20,840 bases of DNA from CAZMVU01 sp964569295 (GCA_964569295.1 CAZMVU010000078.1:1-20840), one strand, 5' to 3'. Shown: positions 7,901 through 14,525, numbered from the stretch's first letter. Notes: generated by a model from the letters alone, not told the origin. Numbers and translations: made by a program.

Positions 7901-8522
7901 CACCGTAAACCTCATGGCCATCGAGGAATACGAGGCCCTCGAACAGCGCTATGCATTCCTCACCGCCCAGGAGGAAGACCTGCGCAAGGCGCGCGAGACC
8001 TTGCTCGATGTGGTCGAGCGCATCGACCGCACGATCAAAGCCATGTTCCTCGATACCTTCGATACGGTGAGTGAGAACTTCAAGAATTTCTTCCGCCGCC
8101 TCTTCAACGGCGGCCAGGCCCGCATCTATCTGCTCGATGAAGACGACCCGCTCGAGTCGGGCATCGAGATCGAGGCGCGCCCCCCGGGCAAGAAACCCCA
8201 GGGCATCTCGTTGCTCTCCGGCGGCGAACAGGCGCTCACCGCCATCGCGCTGCTCTTCAGCATCTTCGCTGCCAAGCCCAGCCCGTTCTGTGTGCTCGAC
8301 GAGGTGGATGCGCCGCTCGACGATGCGAACATCGGCCGCTTCCTCGGCCTCGTGCAGGAGTTCACCAACGAAAGCCAGTTCATTATCATCACGCACAACA
8401 AGCAGACCATGGCCGCCGCCGACGCCATCTATGGCGTTACCCAGCAGGAGCGCGGCGTGTCCGAGGTGGTTTCCGTGCGTTTCGAGGATGTCGCGGCAGT
8501 GGAAGAGCAGCCGGTCGGATGA
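4929..8522 (+). CDS. smc: chromosome partition protein SMC
   Basis: 1197 aa, a full-length bacterial SMC. It is an ATP-driven DNA-loop-extruding ring that works with ScpA/ScpB in nucleoid organisation and segregation. The N-terminal head carries the Walker A GPNGSGKS at residues 31-38 and the FKSFAD motif. Heptad-rich Glu/Arg/Gln coiled coil follows to ~510. The hinge spans ~525-690, with the Gly-rich VTGGA patch near 667. A second coiled coil returns to the C-terminal head, with signature LLSGGEQ (1095-1101) and Walker B VLDEVD (1122-1127). The ATG has no obvious Shine-Dalgarno sequence. A 93-bp gap separates it from ymdB, and its stop overlaps the next gene's start by 4 bp. No scpA or scpB is in the window. 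The 828-codon open frame on the opposite strand is a shadow of the GC-rich coiled coil. Confidence 0.98.
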   Translation: MYFKNIEMTGFKSFADRTVVTLEPGSTAIVGPNGSGKSNILDAVRWVLGEQSAKALRGGHMQDVIFNGSENRAPTGMSEVTVTFDNADSRLPVDFAEVQISRRLYRSGESEYLLNKAPCRLRDVQELFMDTGIGTSAYSLIGQGKIDMVLSSKPEDRRYLFEEAAGIIKYKTRKRVAMRKLDNAEQNLVRLADIVQEVERQMRSLKRQVNAAMRHRELTAELRDLEIRNAWLKHRELTAVIETLKQAYEEAQKAYEKTSTETSELEANDEKLNLERIELERVLMARRDGVHQIDSEMEKIEGEIALIRQEITFGRQRQEEAEEERKELRARAANLVKEQGDIDSRATGIRGEIDSVQHEIDEKQAEHDRLHEAVQSADATLEALRARAAEFVNSRHRTQTEAENLGESIAKTDQQLEALYARQNDHGQRNEQVVADLQAAQKDESEQQAALTNTVEARKQEQEAHAEASRTLAERNDELQNLREQKSSTEARLTSLRELRDSYEGFAAGVRAIMMAKQHERPEAEGVIGPIGDLVSTDQEFGPAIEAALGGNINNIVVDQADAAKDAIAFLKKTRAGRVTFLPLDTIRVNRKDDTGALGGMPGIIGPAIDHVQYDPHITEAVKYLLWNTVIVRTIDDAIRIARSERRFPRLVTLDGEVVTSAGAVTGGATKHQSRGILGRSAEIEELEARVEQTDKRMRVLGDEIMKLGETIRAHAAQVRTLQETEEQHRAALNELGVRIARLSTELDSLQQSAKQLTEQRAALLEERAAMEKRRKEALARVDSMENDDEAIQQERSAAQEKVSQLREALSKCADALGDARVRLAGLTQNLEETERNRLREQREHEEALKEAGRRVTLIEEIKVREKELEDSIAQHTERAKALSETKEEAAGKVVEAQNKQTAIIEEAEAVGKKLKTLREQNAQAMKEVHRLDKELTHNEDQLAFHQERILEEYQVAVSQLTEEEVGEDEHDEASREKRIEECRKGLQRLGTVNLMAIEEYEALEQRYAFLTAQEEDLRKARETLLDVVERIDRTIKAMFLDTFDTVSENFKNFFRRLFNGGQARIYLLDEDDPLESGIEIEARPPGKKPQGISLLSGGEQALTAIALLFSIFAAKPSPFCVLDEVDAPLDDANIGRFLGLVQEFTNESQFIIITHNKQTMAAADAIYGVTQQERGVSEVVSVRFEDVAAVEEQPVG

Positions 8523-9640
8523 AAGTCCTGCACCTATTCAGCAACCACAAGTGGACCGGTCCCGCCGAGCCCGCTGTGAACCTCTGCCTTGCCTTGCGTG
8601 CGCGGGGCATCGAAGCCGGCTTTGCATGCTCGGGCGATGGGCCGGCCGACAACAAGGTCGTGGCCATAGCGCGCGATCGCGGCATCGAGCCCATCCTCGC
8701 CATGTACCTGCGCAAGCACCGCCACCCCGTCAAGAACTTTGCCGACCGGCGCACCCTGCGCACGCTGCTGGATGCGGGCGGTTACGATATCGTTCATTGC
8801 CACCTCGACAACGACCACGAGATCGCCCTGGGCCCCTGTGCAAAGCGTGGGACGCCCCTGGTGCGTTCGAGCTACCATGGCACGGGATTCCCCGCGAAGG
8901 CGCGCTTCGCCCACCTGCTCGCCCGTACTTCACGGCTCATCGAGCCCGCCGAGAGGGCGCGCAACAACGACCTCAAGCGGTTCCGATTTCCAGCGGAGCA
9001 CATGCACGTCGTGCCGGGCGCCGTAGATACGCAACGCTTCGACCCGGCGCGCGAAGTGCCGGACGGCCGCCGCTGGCTCAACCTGCCCCGCGACGCCTTC
9101 GTGCTTGGCATCGTCGCGCGCATGCAGTCCCACCGCCGCTATGAAGACTTGTTCACTGCGTTCCGCCGCCTCGCCGACACCCACGCGAACGCCCACTTAA
9201 TCGTTATCGGCCGCGGCACCGATCAGGAGCGTATTGCCTTCGAACCGGTGCGCAGACTCGGCCTCGAGGGACGTGTGCATTTTACGGGCTACATCAGCGG
9301 CGACAACTACACCGGTATGCTGAAAGCTTTCGACGCGGGCGTGTTCCTTGTGCCCGGTTCCGACGGCACCTGCCGGGCCGTGCGCGAAATGATGGCCATG
9401 GGCAAACCGATGATCGCCGCCAACCGCGGTATGCTCGCCGAGATCGTGGCGCACGAGGAAAACGGCCTCATCACCGATGGCACCGTAAACGCCCTTCACA
9501 CCGGGTTTGTTCGCCTTGCGGATGATCGCACCTGGCGCGCGTCGCTCGGCCGCGCTGCCCGGCACACCGCTCATACCCGCTACAGCCTCGATGCCCAGGC
9601 AGAGGCGGTTCTGAAGGTCTACCAAGGGCTGGGCCGGTAG
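8519..9640 (+). CDS. GT4-type glycosyltransferase, coupled to smc
   Basis: 373 aa with the two-Rossmann GT-B layout. The N-terminal half, MKVLHLFSNHKWTGPAE..., has the Gly-rich acceptor-side loop. The C-terminal half has the nucleotide-sugar site: GIVARMQSHRRYEDLFTAF, LIVIGRG, VHFTGYI and the final DGTCRAVREMMAMGKP. E290 in REMMAMGKP matches the second Glu of the GT4 E-x7-E motif; the first position is D282 rather than Glu. It probably transfers a sugar from a nucleotide donor during envelope polysaccharide or lipid glycosylation; the substrate cannot be read from sequence. The start overlaps the smc stop as ATGA, so translation is probably coupled. No other glycan genes are on this strand nearby. 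Confidence 0.88.
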   Translation: MKVLHLFSNHKWTGPAEPAVNLCLALRARGIEAGFACSGDGPADNKVVAIARDRGIEPILAMYLRKHRHPVKNFADRRTLRTLLDAGGYDIVHCHLDNDHEIALGPCAKRGTPLVRSSYHGTGFPAKARFAHLLARTSRLIEPAERARNNDLKRFRFPAEHMHVVPGAVDTQRFDPAREVPDGRRWLNLPRDAFVLGIVARMQSHRRYEDLFTAFRRLADTHANAHLIVIGRGTDQERIAFEPVRRLGLEGRVHFTGYISGDNYTGMLKAFDAGVFLVPGSDGTCRAVREMMAMGKPMIAANRGMLAEIVAHEENGLITDGTVNALHTGFVRLADDRTWRASLGRAARHTAHTRYSLDAQAEAVLKVYQGLGR

Positions 9641-9671
9641 CTACCCACGGCTACACTGCGCCCTTTCTTTG

Positions 9672-9680
9672 TGGTATAGT
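9672..9680 (+). promoter_or_regulatory. possible extended -10 promoter for the small lipoprotein
   Basis: TGGTATAGT is a TGn-type extended -10 with TATAGT at 9675-9680, in the gap between the glycosyltransferase and the lipoprotein gene. No clear -35 is seen, which extended -10 promoters can tolerate. The implied leader is about 58 nt. Confidence 0.4.
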
Positions 9681-9744
9681 TCCGCAAAGGGGGGAAACCA
9701 TGTAAGCGGACGCCAGCGATGCGCCCATTTCAGGAGGAAGTACG

Positions 9745-10140
9745 ATGAAAGCATGGTCTTTGCGGCTTGTCCGGGCTGCCACGGTCATCCTGTCAGCAAC
9801 ACTGCTCAGCGGATGTCCCGAATTGTCATTCCAGATTCTCTTCGAGAACGACGGCGAATTCCCGGTAACCGAACTCTACATCGAAGCGGGAGCCGTGTCG
9901 GAGGACGCGGTCAACGTCTTGAGCGAACCCGTTCAGCCGGGGACGGAGTTGTTGCTGGACCGCATCTTTGCGCGGGGACCGGTATACGAGGCCATCGCCG
10001 TGTTTGTTGTCGATGGCGAGCACGTCGAGCTGCCACAGACCATTGAGACGGCTGGCCTGGGTGACGGCTTTATAACCTATACCGTCGGCTACAGCGCTGA
10101 AGGCAACTGGGGCACCGGTTACTGGTGGGGCCGGGATTAG
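9745..10140 (+). CDS. small predicted lipoprotein of unknown function
   Basis: 131 aa. The N-terminus has arginines at 7 and 10, a hydrophobic core (residues 11-21) and the lipobox LLSGC with Cys24 as the predicted lipidated residue. It should be exported and anchored in a membrane. The mature ~108 residues are acidic and rich in beta-prone segments (FQILFENDGEFPVTELYIEAG), ending in an aromatic GTGYWWGRD. I recognise no family. The opening resembles small beta-sandwich proteins that decorate the envelope, but that is only an impression. The start is firm: AGGAGGAAG lies 5 nt before the ATG. It is the last gene of the rightward block and converges on rplL. Confidence 0.8.
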   Translation: MKAWSLRLVRAATVILSATLLSGCPELSFQILFENDGEFPVTELYIEAGAVSEDAVNVLSEPVQPGTELLLDRIFARGPVYEAIAVFVVDGEHVELPQTIETAGLGDGFITYTVGYSAEGNWGTGYWWGRD

Positions 10141-10437
10141 GCCGTTTCACTTCCGGGGTAGCCCGCAAACAGATACAAGGAAAACAGGAACCGAACTAAG
10201 CGAGTCCCCGAGCGCGTGGACTGCCCCGCATTTTCTGGACCGCGTGGCTTTTGTCCGTCCTGTTTTTCAAAGGGCGGCCCAGAAGAATCCGCACAACCCT
10301 ATCATGACGTTTTGTCACGCGCTTTCGGCGCTACGAATCTTATTGGGAACGTTTTCCCACGGCGTTGCCCTGCTCTATCTTGTCATTGGCCTTTGAGGCC
10401 GGCGGCGTCCACGATTTGCGGCATTTCACTCGGGTTG

Positions 10438-10480
10438 CGGCTCGTGGGGACGTGCGCCCTCCATGGGGCGGTCGTCCTCC
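10438..10480. repeat. dispersed intergenic repeat, copy A
   Basis: The first 25 bases (10438-10462: CGGCTCG, then GGGGACG, then GCGCCCTCC) match copy B at 20573-20597 at 23 of 25 positions. Both differences are T in copy A versus C in copy B. Each copy ends downstream in GTCCTCC after an unrelated spacer. Both lie in intergenic DNA and in the same orientation. This suggests a mobile or REP-like palindromic family; its wider distribution cannot be seen from one window. Confidence 0.55.
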
Positions 10481-10497
10481 ATCCGCCTGTAAATGGC

Positions 10498-10534
10498 ATA
10501 CGGCCGATCCCGGTGTATTCGGGATCGGCCGTAT
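10498..10534 (-). terminator. terminator hairpin after rplL
   Basis: Perfect 14-bp inverted repeat, ATACGGCCGATCCC at 10498-10511 and its complement at 10521-10534, with a 9-nt loop. It sits 27 bp past the rplL stop. On the minus strand it is followed by GCCATTTAC, so the U tract is poor, but stem strength and placement support it as the 3' end of the rplJ-rplL transcript. Confidence 0.75.
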
Positions 10535-10561
10535 AGGCAGAAGGGGGAGGATGGTCGTGGA

Positions 10562-11011
10562 TTAGCCGGCCGGCTCGAGTTCGACGGTGGCGCCGGCGCC
10601 CTCGAGAGTCTCTTTGATCTTGTTGGCCTCTTCCTCGTCGGCGCCTTCCTTGACAGGCTTCGGGCAGTTGTCAACGAGATCCTTGGCCTCCTTGAGGCCG
10701 AGGCCGGTGAGTCCGCGTACTTCCTTGATGACGGCGATCTTCTGAGAGCCGAAATCCTTGAGGATGACGTTGAACTCGGTGGGTGCGGCTTCCTCGGCCG
10801 CTTCGCCGCCGCCGGCGGCGGGCATGGCGCCCATCATCATCGGTGCGGCCGCACTAACGCCGAAGGTCTCTTCGAGGCCTTTGACAAGCTCGCTGAGCTG
10901 GAGCACGGTGAGCTCGGAGACGGTGTCGATAATCTTCTGGACTTCCGGCGACAGCGGGGTCTTGGTTTCTTCCGCCGCTGCTTCGGTGGTTTCGGTTGTT
11001 TCTTCAGCCAT
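10562..11011 (-). CDS. rplL: 50S ribosomal protein L7/L12
   Basis: 149 aa, longer than the usual ~120-130 because of an acidic Glu/Thr-rich N-terminal extension (residues 1-18). Residues ~20-52 form the dimerisation domain that docks on L10. Residues ~53-77 are the Ala/Gly/Met hinge. Residues ~78-147 are the factor-binding domain with the diagnostic VIKEVRGLTGLGLKEAK and PKPVKEG. The protein forms the mobile ribosomal stalk that recruits translation GTPases. The start has AAGGA about 11 nt upstream. It lies 93 bp behind rplJ on the same strand and is followed by a strong hairpin instead of rpoB. Confidence 0.98.
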   Translation of the reverse strand: MAEETTETTEAAAEETKTPLSPEVQKIIDTVSELTVLQLSELVKGLEETFGVSAAAPMMMGAMPAAGGGEAAEEAAPTEFNVILKDFGSQKIAVIKEVRGLTGLGLKEAKDLVDNCPKPVKEGADEEEANKIKETLEGAGATVELEPAG

Positions 11012-11104
11012 GGTCGAACGGTTCCTTATTCAGCTGCTTGGCAGGCGCCAGGGCCTGCTACGGTTGCTTTGACGTGTATCGGATGGCTGCGGGAAAGCCA
11101 GCCC

Positions 11105-11635
11105 TCAGGCTGCTTCGCCCGCCTCTTCTTTTTGTTTGCGGATTTCGTCGATGACGCTGGCAAGATTGCGCGGAAGCGCGTTGACGGCGCCCACGAGTGA
11201 GCGCAACGGCTGGGCGACGGTGCCCACCACCTGCGCGATGAGTTCCTCTTGCGAGGGCAACTCGGCCAGTTGCTGGAGCTTCTCGGGGGGCATCACTTGG
11301 CCATCGAGGATGCCGCCGGACATGGACACGAACTCGGCTGTCTTGCCGAATTCCTTGAGGACCTTGGCCGGGGCCACGGGGTCGTCGCAGAATGCCCAAG
11401 CCGTCGGGCCTTCCATGTATTGGGCTGCTTGTTCGAGGCCGAGCTGGGTCAGGGCGATCTTGGCGAGGGTGTTCTTGTAAACCTTGAAGGTTACGTCGTT
11501 CTCGCGCAGTTTGCGCCGCAGTTCGGTCGCCTGGGCCACGTTCAGTCCCTGATACTTGGTCAGGATCGCGATGTTGTTCGCCTGGATGCGCCCGGTCAGT
11601 TCGGCGACGGATGTTTCTTTCTCCGTGCGTTGCAC
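11105..11635 (-). CDS. rplJ: 50S ribosomal protein L10
   Basis: 176 aa from a GTG start at 11635, a normal L10 length. L10 anchors L12 dimers to 23S rRNA and, as the L10-L12 complex, represses its own mRNA. Visible family features are the N-terminal KETSVAELTGRI, the YQGLNVAQATELRRKLR RNA-binding segment, VYKNTLAK, and the C-terminal Ala/Lys helix PRNLASVIDEIRKQKEE that binds L12. An upstream in-frame ATG at 11797 would add 54 residues translated straight through the leader hairpin. I reject it because a near-ideal AAAGGAGGTGA lies 7 nt before the GTG and the family starts there. The start codon itself is inside a long inverted repeat (see leader). Confidence 0.97.
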   Translation of the reverse strand: MQRTEKETSVAELTGRIQANNIAILTKYQGLNVAQATELRRKLRENDVTFKVYKNTLAKIALTQLGLEQAAQYMEGPTAWAFCDDPVAPAKVLKEFGKTAEFVSMSGGILDGQVMPPEKLQQLAELPSQEELIAQVVGTVAQPLRSLVGAVNALPRNLASVIDEIRKQKEEAGEAA

Positions 11636-11642
11636 GCTTGAA

Positions 11643-11653
11643 TCACCTCCTTT
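11643..11653 (-). promoter_or_regulatory. near-perfect Shine-Dalgarno of rplJ
   Basis: AAAGGAGGTGA on the minus strand is fully complementary to the 16S rRNA 3' tail over most of its length and lies 7 nt before GTG at 11635. It fixes the start codon and sits between two arms of the leader's inverted repeats. Confidence 0.9.
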
Positions 11654-11665
11654 CACGTACCTTGG

Positions 11666-11707
11666 AAATAAAACCGCCCCGCGCGTCTGGCTGACAGCGC
11701 GGGGCGG
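11666..11707 (-). terminator. intrinsic terminator/attenuator inside the rplJ leader
   Basis: 10-bp GC stem (CCGCCCCGCG with CGCGGGGCGG, 14-nt loop) followed at once by TTTTATTT, then only 12 nt to the Shine-Dalgarno sequence. Placement after the L10-binding-like region and before rplJ fits transcription attenuation. A simple terminator of an upstream transcript is less likely because the rplJ promoter at 11834-11863 lies upstream of it. Confidence 0.75.
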
Positions 11708-11833
11708 GGTACGTGACACTTCAAGCGTGCGTGGCGTACCGCGTGCTCCCGCTACGTCTCGGCAGGCAACTTTTAAGGCCCGAAAGGCCACCGGCATTCT
11801 TCGACGCGCATGGATGCGGTGTCTGGTGGTGGG

Positions 11834-11863
11834 ATGCTAGCACATGGCGGGCCGAGGCGTCAA
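11834..11863 (-). promoter_or_regulatory. rplJL promoter
   Basis: Minus strand: -35 TTGACG (11863-11858, 5 of 6), an 18-bp spacer, -10 TAGCAT (11839-11834, 4 of 6). It lies in the gap after yebC and before the L10 leader. A start near 11827 gives a ~190-nt leader. Confidence 0.6.
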
Positions 11864-11996
11864 ACACGTCGCACCACATGCGGGTCAGGTATGGCTTTTC
11901 TTGTAACAACATGGCGCAACGCCGCCGGCGATAAACCGGGGACGGGCACGTAATCAGGTAATAGCAATACCCTTTGCTGGGGTAAAGCGGCCGCGC

Positions 11997-12749
11997 CTAT
12001 TCGGCGAGCGCCGCCATGGCTTCGTCGGTGAGTTCGAGGTTGTTGTATACGTCCTGTACGTCGTCGTGGTCTTCGAGGGCCTCGATAAGTTTCATAACCG
12101 TGGGCACGGTCTTCACTTCGATTTCGGTGGTGGTTTTCGGCAGCATGGTGAGCCGGGCTTCTTCCACCTTGAGCCCCATTTCCTCGAGGGCTGTGGCCAC
12201 GGTGTGCAGTTCCGTGGGTTGGGTCTGGATTTCGTACGACTCCTCGCCCTCTATGTCCACGTCGTCCGCGCCGGCTTCGATGGCCTTCTCGAACACGTCC
12301 TCGTCGCTGAGGCCGTCCTTGGGTACATACACGAGCCCCTTGTGCTCGAAGTTCCATGCCACCGCATTCGTCTCGGCGAGGCTGCCGCCGTATTTCGTGA
12401 ACAGGTGGCGAATCTCGGCGACGGTGCGGTTCTTGTTGTCGGTGAGCACATCGACGATAAATGCGACGCCGGCCGGGCCGTAGCCCTCGTAGCGTACCTC
12501 GTCGTAGCTCATGCCGGGTAACTCGCCCGTGCCCTTCTTGATGGCGCGGTCAATGTTGTCGCTGGGCATGTTCGCGCTTTTGGCGGCCAGCAGCGCGGTG
12601 CGCAGCCGCGGGTTCATGTCGGCGTCGCCGCCGCCCATTTTCGCCGCCACGGTGATTTCTTTGGCCAGGCGCGAGAAAATCTTGCCGCGTTTCTGGTCGA
12701 CCGCGGCTTTTTTGCGCTTGATGGTGCTCCATTTGGAATGACCGGACAT
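11997..12749 (-). CDS. yebC: YebC/PmpR-family protein (TACO1 homologue)
   Basis: 250 aa, the standard length. The N-terminus MSGHSKWSTIKRKKAAVDQKRGKIFSR is diagnostic, followed by the MGGGDADMNPRLRTAL and NMPSDNIDRAIKKG motifs of domain 1 and the YEGYGPAGVA segment opening domain 2. Family members were described as transcription regulators; more recent work links YebC-type proteins to translation of difficult peptide stretches such as polyproline. I chose the ATG at 12749 because it is the family start with AAGGAG 8 nt upstream; an in-frame start at 12809 adds 20 unconserved residues. It has its own promoter at 12818-12847. The Pro/Glu-rich GspB in this window is a possible polyproline-type client, but that is speculation. 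Confidence 0.96.
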   Translation of the reverse strand: MSGHSKWSTIKRKKAAVDQKRGKIFSRLAKEITVAAKMGGGDADMNPRLRTALLAAKSANMPSDNIDRAIKKGTGELPGMSYDEVRYEGYGPAGVAFIVDVLTDNKNRTVAEIRHLFTKYGGSLAETNAVAWNFEHKGLVYVPKDGLSDEDVFEKAIEAGADDVDIEGEESYEIQTQPTELHTVATALEEMGLKVEEARLTMLPKTTTEIEVKTVPTVMKLIEALEDHDDVQDVYNNLELTDEAMAALAE

Positions 12750-12817
12750 AGGCCGTAGCTCCTTGCGTGATGTGGGTATACACGCGCCGTGGGCCGCCCC
12801 ATATAGCACGTGGATGC

Positions 12818-12847
12818 ATTATAGCAACGCATTTGCCACTACCGCAA
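12818..12847 (-). promoter_or_regulatory. yebC promoter with extended -10
   Basis: Minus strand: TGC followed by a perfect TATAAT (12823-12818), with a TTGCGG -35 (12847-12842) at 18-bp spacing. It lies in the 212-bp gap after the hydrolase gene, about 60 nt from the implied start to the yebC ATG. Confidence 0.65.
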
Positions 12848-12961
12848 AGGCGATATGGCAACGCCGGCAGGGTGTTTTCCTCCGTGCGTTGTGGGCACTG
12901 CCCACGTCAGGCCGTGGCGCGAAGCGCGCGGCGGATATGGCGCCCGCCGGTCCCTGGGCGC

Positions 12962-14407
12962 TCACTCCGATTGGCCGGCTGCCTCGAACTCATCGATGGA
13001 GCGCATCTCGGGGTGCAGGGAGTGCGGCCATGCCTTGCCTTCGGCCCCGAGGAAATGGATGAAGTACAATTCCAGGTAGTCATTGGTCACCTGGAACACC
13101 CCTTCACCCCGTTCGCTCTGATCGGTGAAGAAGCGCGCGAGCGGCAGCATGGCCGGGGCCAGGGTGAAGTCGTGGTGGCCGGTATGCTCGATGTACATGT
13201 CCCAGGTGGGTCCGGCGGCCTGTTCGAGGAGGCGGGCGAGCTTGTCGCTGTTGTCACCCTTCCAGCGCACCCACCCTTCGCTGCGAATCGACATAAAGGG
13301 GACGGGGATTGCCCGCTCCATGATATCCGCCGAGACGGGCACCACCCACGGATCGAGCGCGAGTGCAGCGGTCACACGGTCGTCCGTGGCCGCGACTTCG
13401 GTTACCGCGCCGGCGCCGGTGGAATGGCCGAAGATACCGACCCGATCGAGCGCGAGCGTACCCGCCAGTGGCGTGGCCAACGCACCCTGGTTGAGGGCCG
13501 GTAACTGGTCGAGCAGGTAACGCAGATCGGCTGCATAGGTGTCTACGAGCAACTCGATACCCGCCTGGCGTGCCTCTTCCGGCTTCTCAGGCGGCATGGC
13601 CGCGGCATTCTTGGGCACGGCCTCGCCGTCGGGGAAGACCGCCGCCAGGGCGCCGTAGGTATGATCGGGCGCAATGACCACGAATCCATGGCTCACGAGC
13701 CGCTCGATCTGGTCGAGGGCCACCGTGCGCCAGCCGGTCCACCCGTGTGAATAGAGCACGACCGGAAACGGCGTGGCATCCGCTGCAACGGGGGCGTCCC
13801 AATAGGCGTGGGTCTTTACATGGCGCAGGTGCCGCAGGATGAAACTTGCCGCGGGAATGTCGACGGCGTTGGCCGCCGCACTGACAAAAGCCCCGGCGTG
13901 CGGCAGCCAACGGGCCCGGTCCGGGTGCCGCCCTTCCGGCGCTGGATACCACACCTGCACGGGGAACCGGCGGATTGCGCCGTCACCGGGGGCGTAGGGA
14001 TCGGTGCGATCGGTTTGCTCGAGGGAAAACACCGTCGTGCCGATGGCGTAAGGCCCGCCGGGGTTGGGCAGCCGAAACACGGGAAGGGCAAGCGCCACGC
14101 CCAGACAGAGCAACACCAGCACAACCCCAAGGCCATTGCTGAGCATACGGCGCATCCGGTGGCCTGCGGATGGCGGGGCCGCATTATACGGCGCCCAGGT
14201 GAGCCAGGCAAAAACGGCTGCCAGCAGGTAGACGGGATAGAGCTGCCAGCGCGGTCCTTCGACTACGAGGTGCAGTGCCAGCGTAAATACGATGAGCGCC
14301 GGCAACAGCCGCTTTTGAAAACGGGGCAGGCCGCGCATGGCCCGCCACGTGGCCATACACAGCGACAGCAACAGCAAGAGGCATAGTAACAGTTCGATGA
14401 ATCGCAT
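12962..14407 (-). CDS. membrane-anchored PAF-acetylhydrolase-like alpha/beta hydrolase
   Basis: 481 aa. Residues 1-110 are membrane: about four hydrophobic segments (~2-19, 33-49, 57-72, 91-110). The rest is an alpha/beta hydrolase of the platelet-activating-factor acetylhydrolase type: YSHGWTGWR (219-227) forms the oxyanion-side turn, GHSTG holds nucleophile S329, LDPW gives D352, and HTGHHDF gives H411. The Ser-Asp spacing of 23 equals that of human plasma PAF-AH (S273-D296). The predicted role is hydrolysis of short-chain or oxidised acyl esters of (phospho)lipids at the membrane; the substrate is unproven. The start at 14407 is chosen by AGGAG about 10 nt upstream; an in-frame upstream start would overlap the previous gene by ~280 bp. 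It follows the GT2 gene by 118 bp. Confidence 0.85.
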   Translation of the reverse strand: MRFIELLLCLLLLLSLCMATWRAMRGLPRFQKRLLPALIVFTLALHLVVEGPRWQLYPVYLLAAVFAWLTWAPYNAAPPSAGHRMRRMLSNGLGVVLVLLCLGVALALPVFRLPNPGGPYAIGTTVFSLEQTDRTDPYAPGDGAIRRFPVQVWYPAPEGRHPDRARWLPHAGAFVSAAANAVDIPAASFILRHLRHVKTHAYWDAPVAADATPFPVVLYSHGWTGWRTVALDQIERLVSHGFVVIAPDHTYGALAAVFPDGEAVPKNAAAMPPEKPEEARQAGIELLVDTYAADLRYLLDQLPALNQGALATPLAGTLALDRVGIFGHSTGAGAVTEVAATDDRVTAALALDPWVVPVSADIMERAIPVPFMSIRSEGWVRWKGDNSDKLARLLEQAAGPTWDMYIEHTGHHDFTLAPAMLPLARFFTDQSERGEGVFQVTNDYLELYFIHFLGAEGKAWPHSLHPEMRSIDEFEAAGQSE

Positions 14408-14433
14408 GGGTATCGACTCCTGTTCGCGCGTGC

Positions 14434-14458
14434 GGGGCCGGCCCAATGCGGCCGCCCC
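14434..14458 (-). promoter_or_regulatory. GC-rich hairpin between the GT2 and hydrolase genes
   Basis: GGGGC then GGCC pair with GGCC and GCCCC across a short loop, with one bulged base. It lies about 27 nt before the hydrolase start and has no U tract. It contains the palindrome GGGCCGGCCC, which also occurs in the gspB-binding protein gap at 16611-16620. It may be an mRNA processing or stability hairpin. Confidence 0.4.
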
Positions 14459-14525
14459 ATGGCCATCACCATACTGAAAGCGATGGGGGGAATGCATTGC
14501 CGGGGAACCGGCGGTGCCGCGCGGC

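Larger units (their letters stand above)
10141..10561. other. convergent intergenic region
   Basis: 420 bp between the lipoprotein stop and the rplL stop. It holds a dispersed repeat copy (10438-10480), the rplJL terminator hairpin (10498-10534), and two small hairpins: TGGGAA/TTCCCA at 10344-10359 and GGCCT/AGGCC at 10388-10400. None of these is followed on the plus strand by a good U tract, so the lipoprotein gene has no clear terminator. Short open frames here lack ribosome binding sites. Confidence 0.6.
11632..11730 (-). promoter_or_regulatory. nested stem structure enclosing the rplJ ribosome binding site
   Basis: Three perfect inverted repeats stack on one another. The outer one is 11 bp, pairing 11720-11730 with 11632-11642 and covering the GTG start codon. 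The middle one is 8 bp, CACGTACC/GGTACGTG (11654-11661 with 11708-11715). The inner one is 10 bp (11674-11683 with 11698-11707). On the 3' side the inner and middle stems are separated by TTTTATTTCCAA, and the middle and outer stems by the Shine-Dalgarno AAAGGAGGTGA. The latter faces only a 4-nt strand. The layout would hold the start codon paired and the ribosome site in an internal loop. Confidence 0.75.
11636..11827 (-). promoter_or_regulatory. L10 leader (rplJL autoregulatory 5' UTR)
   Basis: ~190 nt between the predicted transcription start and the rplJ GTG. Its 5' part carries a GGCC-TTTCG-GGCC hairpin (11777-11789) followed by UUAAAAGUUGCC and the TGCCGAG string (11764-11758), features I associate with L10 leader RNAs bound by the L10(L12)4 complex. 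Its 3' part is a terminator-like hairpin nested within stems around the ribosome binding site. The expected logic is repression of rplJ-rplL when free L10-L12 accumulates. Confidence 0.7.

Noticed and set aside
5910..8396. 828-codon open frame opposite smc
   Set aside because: A shadow of GC-rich coiled-coil codons; no ribosome site, no family, and fully inside a clear smc gene. The same applies to the long frames opposite rny (2560-3969) and the GT2 gene (14514-15770).
11636..11797. Longer rplJ product from ATG at 11797
   Set aside because: It would translate through the leader terminator and lacks family similarity. An ideal Shine-Dalgarno and family start sit at GTG 11635.
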